Position numbers and translations under genes: made by a program. Of a stretch of DNA of 64,000 bases, positions 1 to 15,894 are shown one piece after another; position 1 is the first letter of the stretch; each line of letters begins with the position of its first letter. The stretch is from positions 248,001 through 312,000 of the forward strand of contig NW_027478718.1 of assembly GCF_051014685.1 (NCBI RefSeq), read 5' to 3'. The notes below the pieces were generated by a model. That model did not search any database and was not told the DNA's origin. It saw only the letters and a list, made by a program, of their open reading frames with translations. The stretch is from Ptiloglossa arizonensis. Lineage: Eukaryota; Arthropoda; Insecta; Hymenoptera; Colletidae.

Positions 1-1507
1 TACGTTATACGTTATACGTTATTAGTTATACGTTATACGTTATACATTATACATCATAGGTTATGCGTTATACGTTATGCGTTATACGTTATACGTTATA
101 CGTTATACGTTATACGTTATACGTTATACGTTATACGTTATACGTCATAGGTTATACGTTATACGTTATACGTTATACGTTATACGTTATACGTTATTCG
201 TTATACGTTATACGTTATACGTTATACGTTATACGTTATACGTTATTGGTTATACGTTATACGTTATACGTTATACGTCATAGGTTATGCGTTATACGTT
301 ATGCGTTATACGTTATACGTTATACGTTATACGTTATACGTTATACGTTATACGTCATAGGTTATACGTTATACGTTATACGTTATACGTTATACGTTAT
401 ACGTTATACGTTATACGTTATACGTTATACGTTATACGTTATACGTTATACGTTACACGTTATACGTTACACGTTACACGTTATACGTTATACGTTATAC
501 GTTATACGTTATACGTTATACGTTATACGTTATACGTTATACGTTATACGTTATACGTTATACGTTATACGTCATAGGTTATACGTTATACGTTATACGT
601 TATACGTTATACGTTATACGTTATACGTTATACGTTATACGTTATACGTTATACGTTATACGTTATACGTTATACGTTATACGTTATACGTTATACGTTA
701 TGCGTTATACGTTATGCGTTATACGTTATACGTTATACGTCATAGGTTATACGTTATACGTTATACGTTATACGTTATACGTTATACGTTATACGTTATA
801 CGTTATACGTTATACGTTATACGTTATACGTTATACGTTATACGTTATACGTTATACGTTATACGTTATACGTTATTAGTTATACGTTATACGTTATACG
901 TTATACGTTATACGTTATACGTTATACGTTATACGTTATACGTTAGACGTTATACGTTATTAGTTATACGTTATACGTTATACGTTATTAGTTATACGTT
1001 ATACGTTATACGTTATACATCATAGGTTATGCGTTATACGTTATGCGTTATACGTTATACGTTATACGTTATACGTTATACGTTATACGTTATACGTCAT
1101 AGGTTATACGTTATACGTTATACGTTATACGTTATACGTTATACGTTATACGTTATACGTTATACGTTATACGTTATACGTTATACGTTATACGTTTTAC
1201 GTTATACGTTATACGTTATACGTTATACGTTATACGTTATACGTTATACGTTATACGTTATACGTTATACGTTATACGTTATACGTTATACGTTATACGT
1301 TATACGTTATACGTTATACGTTATACGTTATTAGTTATACGTTATACGTTATACGTTATACGTTATACGTTATTAGTTATACGTTATACGTTATACGTTA
1401 TACGTTATACGTTATACGTTATACGTTATACGTTATACGTTATACGTTATACGTTATACGTTATACGTTATACGTTATACGTTATACGTTATACGTTATT
1501 AGTTATA

Positions 1508-4500
1508 GAGTTATACGTTATACGTTATACATCATAGGTTATGCGTTATACGTTATGCGTTATACGTTATACGTTATACGTTATACGTTATACGTTATAC
1601 GTTATACGTCATAGGTTATACGTTATACGTTATACGTTATACGTTATACGTTATACGTTATACGTTATACGTTATACGTTATACGTTATACGTTATACGT
1701 TATACGTTATACGTTATACGTTATACGTTATACGTTATACGTTATACGTTATACGTTATACGTTATACGTTATACGTTATACGTTATACGTTATACGTTA
1801 TACGTTATACGTTACACGTTATACGTCATACGTTATACGTTATACGTTATACGTTATACGTTATACGTTATACGTTATACGTTATACGTTATACGTTATA
1901 CGTTATACGTTAAACGTTATACGTTATACGTTATACGTTATACGTTATACGTTATACGTTATACGTTATACGTTATACGTCATACGTTATACGTTATACG
2001 TTATACGTCATAGGTTATACGTTATACGTTATACGTTATGCGTTATACGTTATACGTTATACGTCATAGGTTATACGTTATACGTTATACGTCATACGTT
2101 ATACGTTATACGTCCTACGATATTCGTTATACGTTATACGTTATTAGTGATACGTTATACGTTATACGTTATACGTTATACGTTATACGTTATACGTTAT
2201 ACGTTATACGTTATACGTTATACGTTATACGTTATACGTTATACGTTATACGTTATACGTTATACGTTATACGTTTTACGTTATACGTTATACGTTATAC
2301 GTTATACGTTATACGTTATAGGTTATACGTTATACGTTGTACGTTATACGTTATACGTTATACGTTATTCGTTATACGTTATACGTTATACATTACATGT
2401 TATACGTTATACGTTATACGTTATACGTTATACGTTATACGTTATACGTTATTAGTTATACGTTATACGTTATACGTTATACGTCATAGGTTATACGTTA
2501 TACGTTATGCGTTATACGTTATACGTTATACGTTATACGTTATACGTTATACGTTATACGTCATAGGTTATACGTTATACGTTATACGTTATACGTTATA
2601 CGTTATACGTTATTCGTTATACGTTATACGTTATACATTACATGTTATACGTTATACGTTATACGTTATACGTTATACGTTACACGTTATACGTCATAGG
2701 TTATACGTTATACGTTATACGTTATACGTTATACGTTATACGTTATACGTTATACGTTATACGTTATACGTTATACGTTATACGTCATACGTTATACGTT
2801 ATACGTCCTACGATATTCGTTATACGTTATACGTTATTAGTGATACGTTATACGTTATACGTTATACGTTATACGTCATAGGTTATACGTTATACGTTAT
2901 ACGTTATACGTTATACGTTATACGTTATACGTTATACGTTATACGTTATACGTTATGCGTTATACGTTATACGTTACACGTTATACGTCATAGGTTATAC
3001 GTTATACGTTATACGTTATACGTTATACGTTATACGTTATACGTTATACGTTATACGTTATACGTTATACGTTATACGTCATACGTTATACGTTATACGT
3101 CCTACGATATTCGTTATACGTTATACGTTATTAGTGATACGTTATACGTTATACGTTATACGTTATACGTTATACGTTATACGTTATACGTTATACGTTA
3201 TACGTTATACGTTATACGTTATACGTTATACGTTATACGTTATACGTTATACGTTATACGTTGTACGTTATACGTTATACGTTATACGTTATTCGTTATA
3301 CGTTATACGTTATACGTTATGCGTTATACGTTATACGTTATACGTTATACGTTATACGTTATACGTTATACGTTATACGTTATACGTTATACGTTATACG
3401 TTATACGTTATACGTTATACGTTATACGTTATACGTTATACGTTATACGTTATACGTTATACGTTATACGTTATACGTTATACGTTATACGTTATACGTT
3501 ATACGTTATACGTTATACGTTATACGTTATACGTTATACGTTATACGTTATACGTTATACGTTATACGTTATACGCTATACGTCATACGTTATACGTTAT
3601 TCGTAATACGTTATACGTGATACATTATACGTTGTACGTTATACGTTATACGTTATACGTTATAAGTTATACGTTATACGTCATAGGTTATACGTTATAC
3701 GTTATACGTTATACGTTATTAGTTATACGTTATACGTTATACGTTATACGTCATAGGTTATGCGTTATACGTTATGCGTTATACGTTATACGTTATACGT
3801 TATACGTTATACGTTATACGTTATACGTTATACGTCATAGGTTATACGTTATACGTTATACGTTATACGTTATACGTTATACGTTATACGTTATACGTTA
3901 TACGTTATACGTTATACGTTACACGTTATTCGTTACACGTTATACGTTATACGTTATACGTTATACGTTATACGTTATACGTTATACGTTATACGTTATA
4001 CGTTATACGTTATACGTTATACGTTATACGTTGTACGTTATACGTTATACGTCCTACGATATTCGTTATACGTTATACGTTATTAGTGATACGTTATACG
4101 TTATACGTTATACGTTATACGTTATACGTGATACGTTATCCGTTGTACGTTATACGTTATACGTTATACGTTATAAGTTATACGTTATACGTCATAGGTT
4201 ATACGTTATACGTTATACGTTATACGTTATACGTTATACGTTATACGTTATGCGTTATACGTTATACGTTATGCGTTATACGTTATACGTTATACGTTAT
4301 ACGTTATACGTTATACGTTATACGTTATACGTTATACGTTATACGTTATACGTTATACGTTATACGTTATACGTTATACGTTATACGTTATACGTTATAC
4401 GTTATACGTTATACGTTATACGTTATACGTTATACGTTATACGTTATACGTTATACGTTATACGTTATACGTTATACGTTATACGTTATACGTTATACGT

Positions 4501-6310
4501 TATACGTTATACGTTATACGTTATACGTTATACGTTATACGTTATACGTTATACGTTATACGTTATACGTTATACGTTATACGTTATACGTTATACGTTA
4601 TACGTTATACGTTATACGTTATACGTCATAGGTTATACGTTATACGTTATACGTTATACGTTATACGTTATACGTTATACGTCATACGTTATACGTTATA
4701 CGTTATACGTTATACGTTATACGTTACACGTTATACGTTACACGTTATACGTTATACGTTATACGTTATACGTTATACGTTACACGTTATACGTTACACG
4801 TTATACGTTACACGTCATAGGTTATACGTTATACGTTATACGTTATACGTTATACGTTATACGTTATTCGTTATACGTTATACGTTATACGTTATACGTT
4901 ATACGTTATACGTTATTAGTTATACGTTATACATTATACATCATAGGTTATGCGTTATACGTTATGCGTTATACGTTATACGTTATACGTTATACGTTAT
5001 ACGTTATACGTTATACGTCATAGGTTATACGTTATACGTTATACGTTATACGTTATACGTTATACGTTATTCGTTATACGTTATACGTTATACGTTATAC
5101 GTTATACGTTATACGTTATTAGTTATACGTTATACGTTATACGTTATACGTCATAGGTTATGCGTTATACGTTATGCGTTATACGTTATACGTTATACGT
5201 TATACGTTATACGTTATACGTTATACGTCATAGGTTATACGTTATACGTTATACGTTATACGTTATACGTTATACGTTATACGTTATACGTTATACGTTA
5301 TACGTTATACGTTATACGTTATACGTTACACGTTATACGTTACACGTTATACGTTATACGTTATACGTTATACGTTATACGTTATACGTTATACGTTATA
5401 CGTTATACGTTATTGGTTATACGTTATACGTTATACGTTATACGTCATAGGTTATACGTTATACGTTATACGTTATACGTTATACGTTATACGTTATACG
5501 TTATACGTTATACGTTATACGTTATACGTTATACGTTATACGTTATACGTTATACGTTATACGTTATGCGTTATACGTTATGCGTTATACGTTATGCGTT
5601 ATACGTTATACGTTATACGTCATAGGTTATACGTTATACGTTATACGTTATACGTTATACGTTATACGTTATACGTTATACGTTATACGTTATACGTTAT
5701 ACGTTATACGTTATACGTTATACGTTATACGTTATACGTTATACGTTATACGTTATTAGTTATACGTTATACGTTATACGTTATACGTTATACGTTATAC
5801 GTTATACGTTATACGTTATACGTTATTAGTTATACGTTATACGTTATACGTTATACATCATAGGTTATGCGTTATACGTTATGCGTTATACGTTATACGT
5901 TATACGTTATACGTTATACGTTATACGTTATACGTCATAGGTTATACGTTATACGTTATACGTTATACGTTATACGTTATACGTTATACGTTATACGTTA
6001 TACGTTATACGTTATACGTTATACGTTATACGTTATACGTTATACGTTATACGTTATACGTTATACGTTATACGTTATACGTTATACGTTATACGTTATA
6101 CGTTATACGTTATACGTTATACGTTATACGTTATACGTTATACGTTATACGTTATACGTTATACGTTATACGTTATACGTTATACGTTATACGTTATTAG
6201 TTATACGTTATACGTTATACGTTATACGTTATACGTTATACGTTATACGTTATACGTTATACGTTATACGTTATACGTTATACGTTATACGTTATACGTT
6301 ATTAGTTATA
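1508..6310 (+). repeat. 4,803-bp higher-order repeat, copy 1
   Basis: The copy begins at the rare 8-base unit (GAG in TATAGAGTTATACG), which sits directly after a TATTAGT unit and shortly before TATACAT-CATAGGT-TATGCGT-TATACGT-TATGCGT. The same junction recurs at 6311 and 11114, so the period is exactly 4,803 bases twice. Internally this copy carries the marker TTCGTAATACG at about 3602. It also has a segment around 2,038-2,880 that is shared with the third copy but shortened in the second. Confidence 0.8.
4277..4626 (+). repeat. Long perfect run of canonical units (50 units)
   Basis: 350 bases of TATACGT with no variant, flanked by TATGCGT on the left and CATAGGT on the right. It is the longest invariant run I noticed; I did not measure every run. 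Such runs are the places where assembly can gain or lose whole units without any trace. Confidence 0.9.
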
Positions 6311-9300
6311 GAGTTATACGTTATACGTTATACATCATAGGTTATGCGTTATACGTTATGCGTTATACGTTATACGTTATACGTTATACGTTATACGTTA
6401 TACGTTATACGTCATAGGTTATACGTTATACGTTATACGTTATACGTTATACGTTATACGTTATACGTTATACGTTATACGTTATACGTTATACGTTATA
6501 CGTTATACGTTATACGTTATACGTTATACGTTATACGTTATACGTTATACGTTATACGTTATACGTTATACGTTACACGTTATACGTCATACGTTATACG
6601 TTATACGTTATACGTTATACGTTATACGTTATACGTCATACGTTATACGTTATACGTCCTACGATATTCGTTATACGTTATACGTTATTAGTGATACGTT
6701 ATACGTTATACGTTATACGTTATACGTCATAGGTTATACGTTATACGTTATACGTTATACGTTATACGTTATACGTTATACGTTATACGTTATACGTTAT
6801 ACGTTATACGTTATGCGTTATACGTTATACGTTACACGTTATACGTCATAGGTTATACGTTATACGTTATACGTTATACGTTATACGTTATACGTTATAC
6901 GTTATACGTTATACGTTATACGTTATACGTTATACGTTATACGTCATACGTTATACGTTATACGTCCTACGATATTCGTTATACGTTATACGTTATTAGT
7001 GATACGTTATACGTTATACGTTATACGTTATACGTTATACGTTATACGTTATACGTTATACGTTATACGTTATACGTTATACGTTATACGTTATACGTTA
7101 TACGTTATACGTTATACGTTATACGTTATACGTTGTACGTTATACGTTATACGTTATACGTTATTCGTTATACGTTATACGTTATACGTTATGCGTTATA
7201 CGTTATACGTTATACGTTATACGTTATACGTTATACGTTGTACGTTATACGTTATACGTTATACGTTATACGTTATACGTTATACGTTATACGTTATACG
7301 TTATACGTTATACGTTATACGTTATACGTTATACGTTATACGTTATACGTTATACGTTATACGTTATACGTTATACGTTATACGTTATACGTTATACGTT
7401 ATACGTTATACGTTATACGTTATACGTTATACGTTATACGTTATACGTTATACGTTATACGTTATACGCTATACGTCATACGTTATACGTTATTCGTAAT
7501 ACGTTATACGTGATACATTATACGTTGTACGTTATACGTTATACGTTATACGTTATAAGTTATACGTTATACGTCATAGGTTATACGTTATACGTTATAC
7601 GTTATACGTTATTAGTTATACGTTATACGTTATACGTTATACGTCATAGGTTATGCGTTATACGTTATGCGTTATACGTTATACGTTATACGTTATACGT
7701 TATACGTTATACGTTATACGTTATACGTCATAGGTTATACGTTATACGTTATACGTTATACGTTATACGTTATACGTTATACGTTATACGTTATACGTTA
7801 TACGTTACACGTTATTCGTTACACATTATACGTTATACGTTATACGTTATACGTTATACGTTATACGTTATACGTTATACGTTATACGTTATACGTTATA
7901 CGTTATACGTTATACGTTGTACGTTATACGTTATACGTCCTACGATATTCGTTATACGTTATACGTTATTAGTGATACGTTATACGTTATACGTTATACG
8001 TTATACGTTATACGTTATACGTTATACGTTATACGTTATACGTTATACGTTATACGTTATACGTTATACTTTATACGTTATACGTTATAGGTCATACGTT
8101 ATACGTTATGCGTTATACGTTATGCGTTATACGTTATACGTTATACGTTTTACGTTATACGTTATACGTTATACGTTATACGTTATACGTTATACGGTAT
8201 AACGTATAAGTTATACGTTATACGTTATACGTTATACGTTATACGTTATACGTTATACGTTATACGTTATTCGTTATACGTTATACATTATACGTTATAC
8301 GTTATACGTTATACGTTATACGTTATACGTTATACGTTATACGTTATACGTTATACGTTATACGTTTTACGTTATACGTTATACGTTAAACGTTATACGT
8401 TATACGTTATACGTTATACGTTATACGTTATACGTTATACGTTATACGTCATAGGTTATACGTTATACGTTATACGTTATACGTTATACGTTATACGTTA
8501 TACGTTATACGTTATACGTTATACGTTATACGTTATACGTCATACGTTATACGTTATACGTCCTACGATATTCGTTATACGTTATACGTTATTAGTGATA
8601 CGTTATACGTTATACGTTATACGTTATACGTTATACGTTATACGTTATACGTTATACGTTATACGTTATACGTTATACGTTATACGTTATACGTTATACG
8701 TTATACGTTATACGTTATACGTTATACGTTATACGTTATACGTTATTCGTAATACGTTATACGTGATACATTATACGTTGTACGTTATACGTTATACGTT
8801 ATACGTTATAAGTTATACGTTATACGTCATAGGTTATACGTTATACGTTATACGTTATACGTTATTAGTTATACGTTATACGTTATACGTTATACGTCAT
8901 AGGTTATGCGTTATACGTTATGCGTTATACGTTATACGTTATACGTTATACGTTATACGTTATACGTTATACGTCATAGGTTATACGTTATACGTTATAC
9001 GTTATACGTTATACGTTATACGTTATACGTTATACGTTATACGTTATACGTTATACGTTACACGTTATTCGTTACACGTTATACGTTATACGTTATACGT
9101 TATACGTTATACGTTATACGTTATACGTTATACGTTATACGTTATACGTTATACGTTATACGTTATACGTTATACGTTATACGTTATACGTTATACGTTA
9201 TACGTTATACGTCCTACGATATTCGTTATACGTTATACGTTATTAGTGATACGTTATACGTTATACGTTATACGTTATACGTTATACGTTATACGTTATA

Positions 9301-11113
9301 CGTTATACGTTATACGTTATACGTTATACGTTATACGTTATACGTTATACGTTATACGTTATACGTTATACGTTATTAGTTATACGTTATACGTTATACG
9401 TTATACGTCATAGGTTATGCGTTATACGTTATGCGTTATACGTTATACGTTATACGTTATACGTTATACGTTATACGTTATTAGTTATACGTTATACGTT
9501 ATACGTTATACGTTATACGTTATACGTTATACGTTATACGTTATACGTTATACGTTATACGTTACACGTTATTCGTTACACGTTATACGTTATACGTTAT
9601 ACGTTATACGTTATACGTTATACGTTATACGTTATACGTTATACGTTATACGTTATACGTTATACGTTATACGTTATACGTTATACGTTATACGTTATAC
9701 GTTATACGTCCCACGATATTCGTTATACGTTATACGTTATTAGTGATACGTTATACGTTATACGTTATACGTTATACGTTATACGTTATACGTTATACGT
9801 TATACGTTATACGTTATACGTTATACGTTATACGTTATACGTTATACGTTATACGTTATACGTTATACGTTATACGTTATACTTTATACGTTATACGTTA
9901 TAGGTCATACGTTATACGTTATGCGTTATACGTTATGCGTTATACGTTATACGTTATACGTTTTACGTTATACGTTATACGTTATACGTTATACGTTATA
10001 CGTTATACGTTATACGTTATACGTTATACGTTATACGTTATACGTTATACGTTATACGTTATACGTCATAGGTTATACGTTATACGTTATACGTTATACG
10101 TTATACGTTATACGTTATACGTTATACGTTATACGTTATACGTTATACGTTATACGTTACACGTTACACGTTATACGTTACACGTTATACGTTATACGTT
10201 ATACGTTATACGTTATACGTTATACGTTATACGTTATACGTTATACGTTATACGTTATACGTTATACGTTATACGTTATACGTCATAGGTTATACGTTAT
10301 ACGTTATACGTTATACGTTATACGTTATACGTTATACGTTATACGTTATACGTTATACGTTATACGTTATACGTTATACGTTATACGTTATACGTTATAC
10401 GTTATGCGTTATACGTTATGCGTTATACGTTATGCGTTATACGTTATACGTTATACTTCATAGGTTATACGTTATACGTTATACGTTATACGTTATACGT
10501 TATACGTTATACGTTATACGTTATACGTTATACGTTATACGTTATACGTTATACGTTATACGTTATACGTTATACGTTATACGTTATACGTTATTAGTTA
10601 TACGTTATACGTTATACGTTATACGTTATACGTTATACGTTATACGTTATACGTTATACCTTATACGTTATTAGTTATACGTTATACGTTATACGTTATA
10701 CATCATAGGTTATGCGTTATACGTTATGCGTTATACGTTATACGTTATACGTTATACGTTATACGTTATACGTTATACGTCATAGGTTATACGTTATACG
10801 TTATACGTTATAGGTTATACGTTATACGTTATACGTTATACGTTATACGTTATACGTTATACGTTATACGTTATACGTTATACGTTATACGTTATACGTT
10901 ATACGTTATACGTTATACGTTATACGTTATACGTTATACGTTATACGTTATACGTTATACGTTATACGTTATACGTTATACGTTATACGTTATACGTTAT
11001 TAGTTATACGTTATACGTTATACGTTATACGTTATACGTTATACGTTATACGTTATACGTTATACGTTATACGTTATACGTTATACGTTATACGTTATAC
11101 GTTATTAGTTATA
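6311..11113 (+). repeat. 4,803-bp higher-order repeat, copy 2
   Basis: It starts with the same TATTAGT, 8-base unit and TATACAT-CATAGGT-TATGCGT junction as copy 1. Total length equals copy 1, yet the internal ladder differs. The TTCGTAATACG marker lies 1,184 bases in, against 2,094 in copy 1, and occurs a second time 1,253 bases further on (about 8748). This suggests that a deletion of roughly 0.9 kb and compensating gains happened inside the copy. The match in total length may therefore be partly coincidental. The copy also contains the 13-base microinversion at 8197-8209. Confidence 0.75.
8197..8209 (-). repeat. 13-base microinversion inside the array
   Basis: The sequence here is GTATAACGTATAA, the exact reverse complement of TTATACGTTATAC, which is what the array would read at this place. 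Canonical sequence resumes immediately on both sides and the 7-base register is unbroken. The alternative is five separate substitutions in 13 bases. The inversion brings the reverse-strand TAA into the forward strand and closes one forward frame. Confidence 0.8.
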
Positions 11114-13154
11114 GAGTTATACGTTATACGTTATACATCATAGGTTATGCGTTATACGTTATGCGTTATACGTTATACGTTATACGTTATACGTTATACG
11201 TTATACGTTATACGTTATACGTCATAGGTTATACGTTATACGTTATACGTTATACGTTATACGTTATACGTTATACGTTATACGTTATACGTTATACGTT
11301 ATACGTTATACGTTATACGTTATACGTCCTACGATATTCGTTATACGTTATACGTTATAGTGATACGTTATACGTTATACGTTATACGTTATACGTTATA
11401 CGTTATACGTTATACGTCATACGTTATACGTTATACGTTATACGTCAAGGTTATCGTTTAAACGTTATACGTTATACGTTATACGTTATACGTTATACGT
11501 TATACGTATACGTTATACGTTATACGTCATACGTTATACGTTATACGTTATACGTCATAGGTTATACGTTTATACGTTATACGTTATGCGTTATACGTTA
11601 TACGTTATACGTCATAGGTTATACGTTATACGTTATCGTCATACGTTATACGTTATACGTCCTACGATATTCGTTATACGGTTATACGTTATTAGTGATA
11701 CGTTATACGTTATACGTTATACGTTATACGTATATACGTTATACGTTATACGTTATACGTTATACGTTATACGTTATACGTTAAAGTTATACGTTATACG
11801 TTATACGTTATACGTTTTACGTTATACGTTATACGTTATACGTTATACGTTATACGTTATACGTTATACGTTATACGTTGTACGTTATACGTTATACGTT
11901 ATACGTTATTCGTTATACGTTATACGTTATACATTACATGTTATACGTTATACGTTATACGTTATACGTTATACGTTATACGTTATACGTTATACGTTAT
12001 TAGTTATACGTTATACGTTATACGTTATACGTCATAGGTTATACGTTATACGTTATGCGTTATACGTTATACGTTATACGTTATACGTTATACGTTATAC
12101 GTTATACGTCATAGGTTATACGTTATACGTTATACGTTATACGTTATACGTTATACGTTATTCGTTATACGTTATACGTTATACATTACATGTTATACGT
12201 TATACGTTATACGTTATACGTTATACGTTACACGTTATACGTCATAGGTTATACGTTATACGTTATACGTTATACGTTATACGTTATACGTTATACGTTA
12301 TACGTTATACGTTATACGTTATACGTTATACGTCATACGTTATACGTTATACGTCCTACGATATTCGTTATACGTTATACGTTATTAGTGATACGTTATA
12401 CGTTATACGTTATACGTTATACGTCATAGGTTATACGTTATACGTTATACGTTATACGTTATACGTTATACGTTATACGTTATACGTTATACGTTATACG
12501 TTATGCGTTATACGTTATACGTTACACGTTATACGTCATAGGTTATACGTTATACGTTATACGTTATACGTTATACGTTATACGTTATACGTTATACGTT
12601 ATACGTTATACGTTATACGTTATACGTCATACGTTATACGTTATACGTCCTACGATATTCGTTATACGTTATACGTTATACGTTATACGTTATACGTTAT
12701 ACGTTATACGTCATACGTTATACGTTATACGTCCTACGATATTCGTTATACGTTATACGTTATTAGTGATACGTTATACGTTATACGTTATACGTTATAC
12801 GTTATACGTTATACGTTATACGTTGTGCGTTATACGTTATACGTTATACGTTATTCGTTATACGTTATACGTTATACGTTATGCGTTATACGTTATACGT
12901 TATACGTTATACGTTATACGTTATACGTTATACGTTATACGTTATACGTTATACGTTATACGTTATACGTTATACGTTATACGTTATACGTTATACGTTA
13001 TACGTTATACGTTATACGTAATACGTTATACGTTATACGTTATACGTTATACGTTATACGTTATACGTTATACGTTATACGTTATACGTTATACGTTATA
13101 CGTTATACGTTATACGTTATACGCTATACGTCATACGTTATACGTTATTCGTAA
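11114..13154 (+). repeat. Higher-order repeat, copy 3 (partial, clearest part)
   Basis: It opens with the same 8-base-unit junction. From about 11,586 to 13,154 its variant ladder follows copy 1 at 2,038-3,606 with offset 9,548. The segment 12,190-12,429 matches 2,642-2,881 unit for unit. A local rearrangement near 12,650-12,740 repeats the CATACGT, CCTACGA-TATTCGT motif. The stretch just inside the left end (about 11,355-11,785) is full of one-base indels. I could not place a right-hand junction for this copy. Confidence 0.7.
11355..11785. other. Cluster of one-base indels (possible low-quality or seam region)
   Basis: About ten one-base length changes lie within 430 bases: TATAGTG for TATTAGTG (about 11,357), GTCAAGG (11,445), TTATCG (11,452), CGTTTAAACG (11,456), CGTATACG (11,506), CGTTTATACG (11,569), TTATCGTC (11,636), ACGGTTATACG (11,680), CGTATATACG (11,730) and TTAAAGTT (11,783). 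They sum to -2. With the 8-base unit at 11114 this explains the phase change between the TTCGTAATACG markers at 8748 and 13150 (4,402 bases, 6 modulo 7). Elsewhere such changes are very rare, so a consensus error zone is more likely than biology. Confidence 0.75.
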
Positions 13155-14095
13155 TACGTTATACGTGATACATTATACGTTGTACGTTATACGTTATACG
13201 TTATACGTTATAAGTTATACGTTATACGTCATAGGTTATACGTTATACGTTATACGTTATACGTTATTAGTTATACGTTATACGTTATACGTTATACGTC
13301 ATAGGTTATGCGTTATACGTTATGCGTTATACGTTATACGTTATACGTTATACGTTATACGTTATACGTTATACGTTATACGTCATAGGTTATACGTTAT
13401 ACGTTATACGTTATACGTTATACGTTATACGTTATACGTTATACGTTATACGTTATACGTTACACGTTATTCGTTACACGTTATACGTTATACGTTATAC
13501 GTTATACGTTATACGTTATACGTTATACGTTATACGTTATACGTTATACGTTATACGTTATACGTTATACGTTATACGTTGTACGTTATACGTTATACGT
13601 CCTACGATATTCGTTATACGTTATACGTTATTAGTGATACGTTATACGTTATACGTTATACGTTATACGTTATACGTTATACGTTATACGTTATACGTTA
13701 TACGTTATACGTTATACGTTATACTTTATACGTTATACGTTATAGGTCATACGTTATACGTTATGCGTTATACGTTATGCGTTATACGTTATACGTTATA
13801 CGTTTTACGTTATACGTTATACGTTATACGTTATACGTTATACGTTATACGTTATACGTTATACGTTATACGTTATACGTTATACGTTATACGTTATACG
13901 TTATACGTTATACGTTATTCGTTATACGTTATACATTATACGTTATACGTTATACGTTATACGTTATACGTTATACGTTATACGTTATACGTTATACGTT
14001 ATACGTTATACGTTTTACGTTATACGTTATACGTTAAACGTTATACGTTATACGTTATACGTTATACGTTATACGTTATACGTTATACGTTATAC

Positions 14096-15780
14096 GTCAT
14101 AGGTTATACGTTATACGTTATACGTTATACGTTATACGTTATACGTTATACGTTATACGTTATACGTTATACGTTATACGTTATACGTCATACGTTATAC
14201 GTTATACGTCCTACGATATTCGTTATACGTTATACGTTATTAGTGATACGTTATACGTTATACGTTATACGTTATACGTTATACGTTATACGTTATACGT
14301 TATACGTTATACGTTATACGTTATACGTTATACGTTATACGTTATACGTTATACGTTATACGTTATACGTTATACGTTATTCGTAATACGTTATACGTGA
14401 TACATTATACGTTGTACGTTATACGTTATACGTTATACGTTATAAGTTATACGTTATACGTCATAGGTTATACGTTATACGTTATACGTTATACGTTATT
14501 AGTTATACGTTATACGTTATACGTTATACGTCATAGGTTATGCGTTATACGTTATGCGTTATACGTTATACGTTATACGTTATACGTTATACGTTATACG
14601 TTATACGTCATAGGTTATACGTTATACGTTATACGTTATACGTTATACGTTATACGTTATACGTTATACGTTATACGTTATACGTTATACGTTACACGTT
14701 ATTCGTTACACGTTATACGTTATACGTTATACGTTATACGTTATACGTTATACGTTATACGTTATACGTTATACGTTATACGTTATACGTTATACGTTAT
14801 ACGTTATACGTTATACGTTATACGTTATACGTCCTACGATATTCGTTATACGTTATACGTTATTAGTGATACGTTATACGTTATACGTTATACGTTATAC
14901 GTTATACGTTATACGTTATACGTTATACGTTATACGTTATACGTTATACGTTATACGTTATACGTTATACGTTATACGTTATACGTTATACGTTATTAGT
15001 TATACGTTATACGTTATACGTTATACGTCATAGGTTATGCGTTATACGTTATGCGTTATACGTTATACGTTATACGTTATACGTTATACGTTATACGTTA
15101 TACGTCATAGGTTATACGTTATACGTTATACGTTATACGTTATACGTTATACGTTATACGTTATACGTTATACGTTATACGTTACACGTTATTCGTTACA
15201 CGTTATACGTTATACGTTATACGTTATACGTTATACGTTATACGTTATACGTTATACGTTATACGTTATACGTTATACGTTATACGTTATACGTTATACG
15301 TTATACGTTATACGTTATACGTCCTACGATATTCGTTATACGTTATACGTTATTAGTGATACGTTATACGTTATACGTTATACGTTATACGTTATACGTT
15401 ATACGTTATACGTTATACGTTATACGTTATACGTTATACGTTATACGTTATACGTTATACGTTATACGTTATACGTTATACGTTATACGTTATACTTTAT
15501 ACGTTATACGTTATAGGTCATACGTTATACGTTATGCGTTATACGTTATGCGTTATACGTTATACGTTATACGTTTTACGTTATACGTTATACGTTATAC
15601 GTTATACGTTATACGTTATACGTTATACGTTATACGTTATACGTTATACGTTATACGTTATACGTTATTCGTTATACGTTATACATTATACGTTATACGT
15701 TATACGTTATACGTTATACGTTATACGTTATACGTTATACGTTATACGTTATACGTTATACGTTATACGTTATACGTTAT
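14096..15780 (+). repeat. About 1.79-kb tandem duplication, left copy
   Basis: The order of CATAGGT, CCTACGA-TATTCGT, TTCGTAATACG (14382), TATAAGT, TATTAGT, TATGCGT-TATACGT-TATGCGT (14540 and 15037), TACACGT-TATTCGT-TACACGT and TATACTT-TATAGGT-CATACGT (15493) is repeated in the next copy. The offset is 1,785 in the core (14382 to 16167, 14540 to 16325, 15037 to 16822) and 1,778-1,806 at the edges. The stretch 14,540-14,866 matches 16,325-16,651 unit for unit. Edges are approximate. Confidence 0.8.
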
Positions 15781-15894
15781 ACGTCATAGGTTATACTTTA
15801 TACGTTATACGTTATACGTTATACGTTATACGTTATACGTTACACGTTATACGTTATACGTTATACGTTATGCGTTATACGTTATACGTTATAC

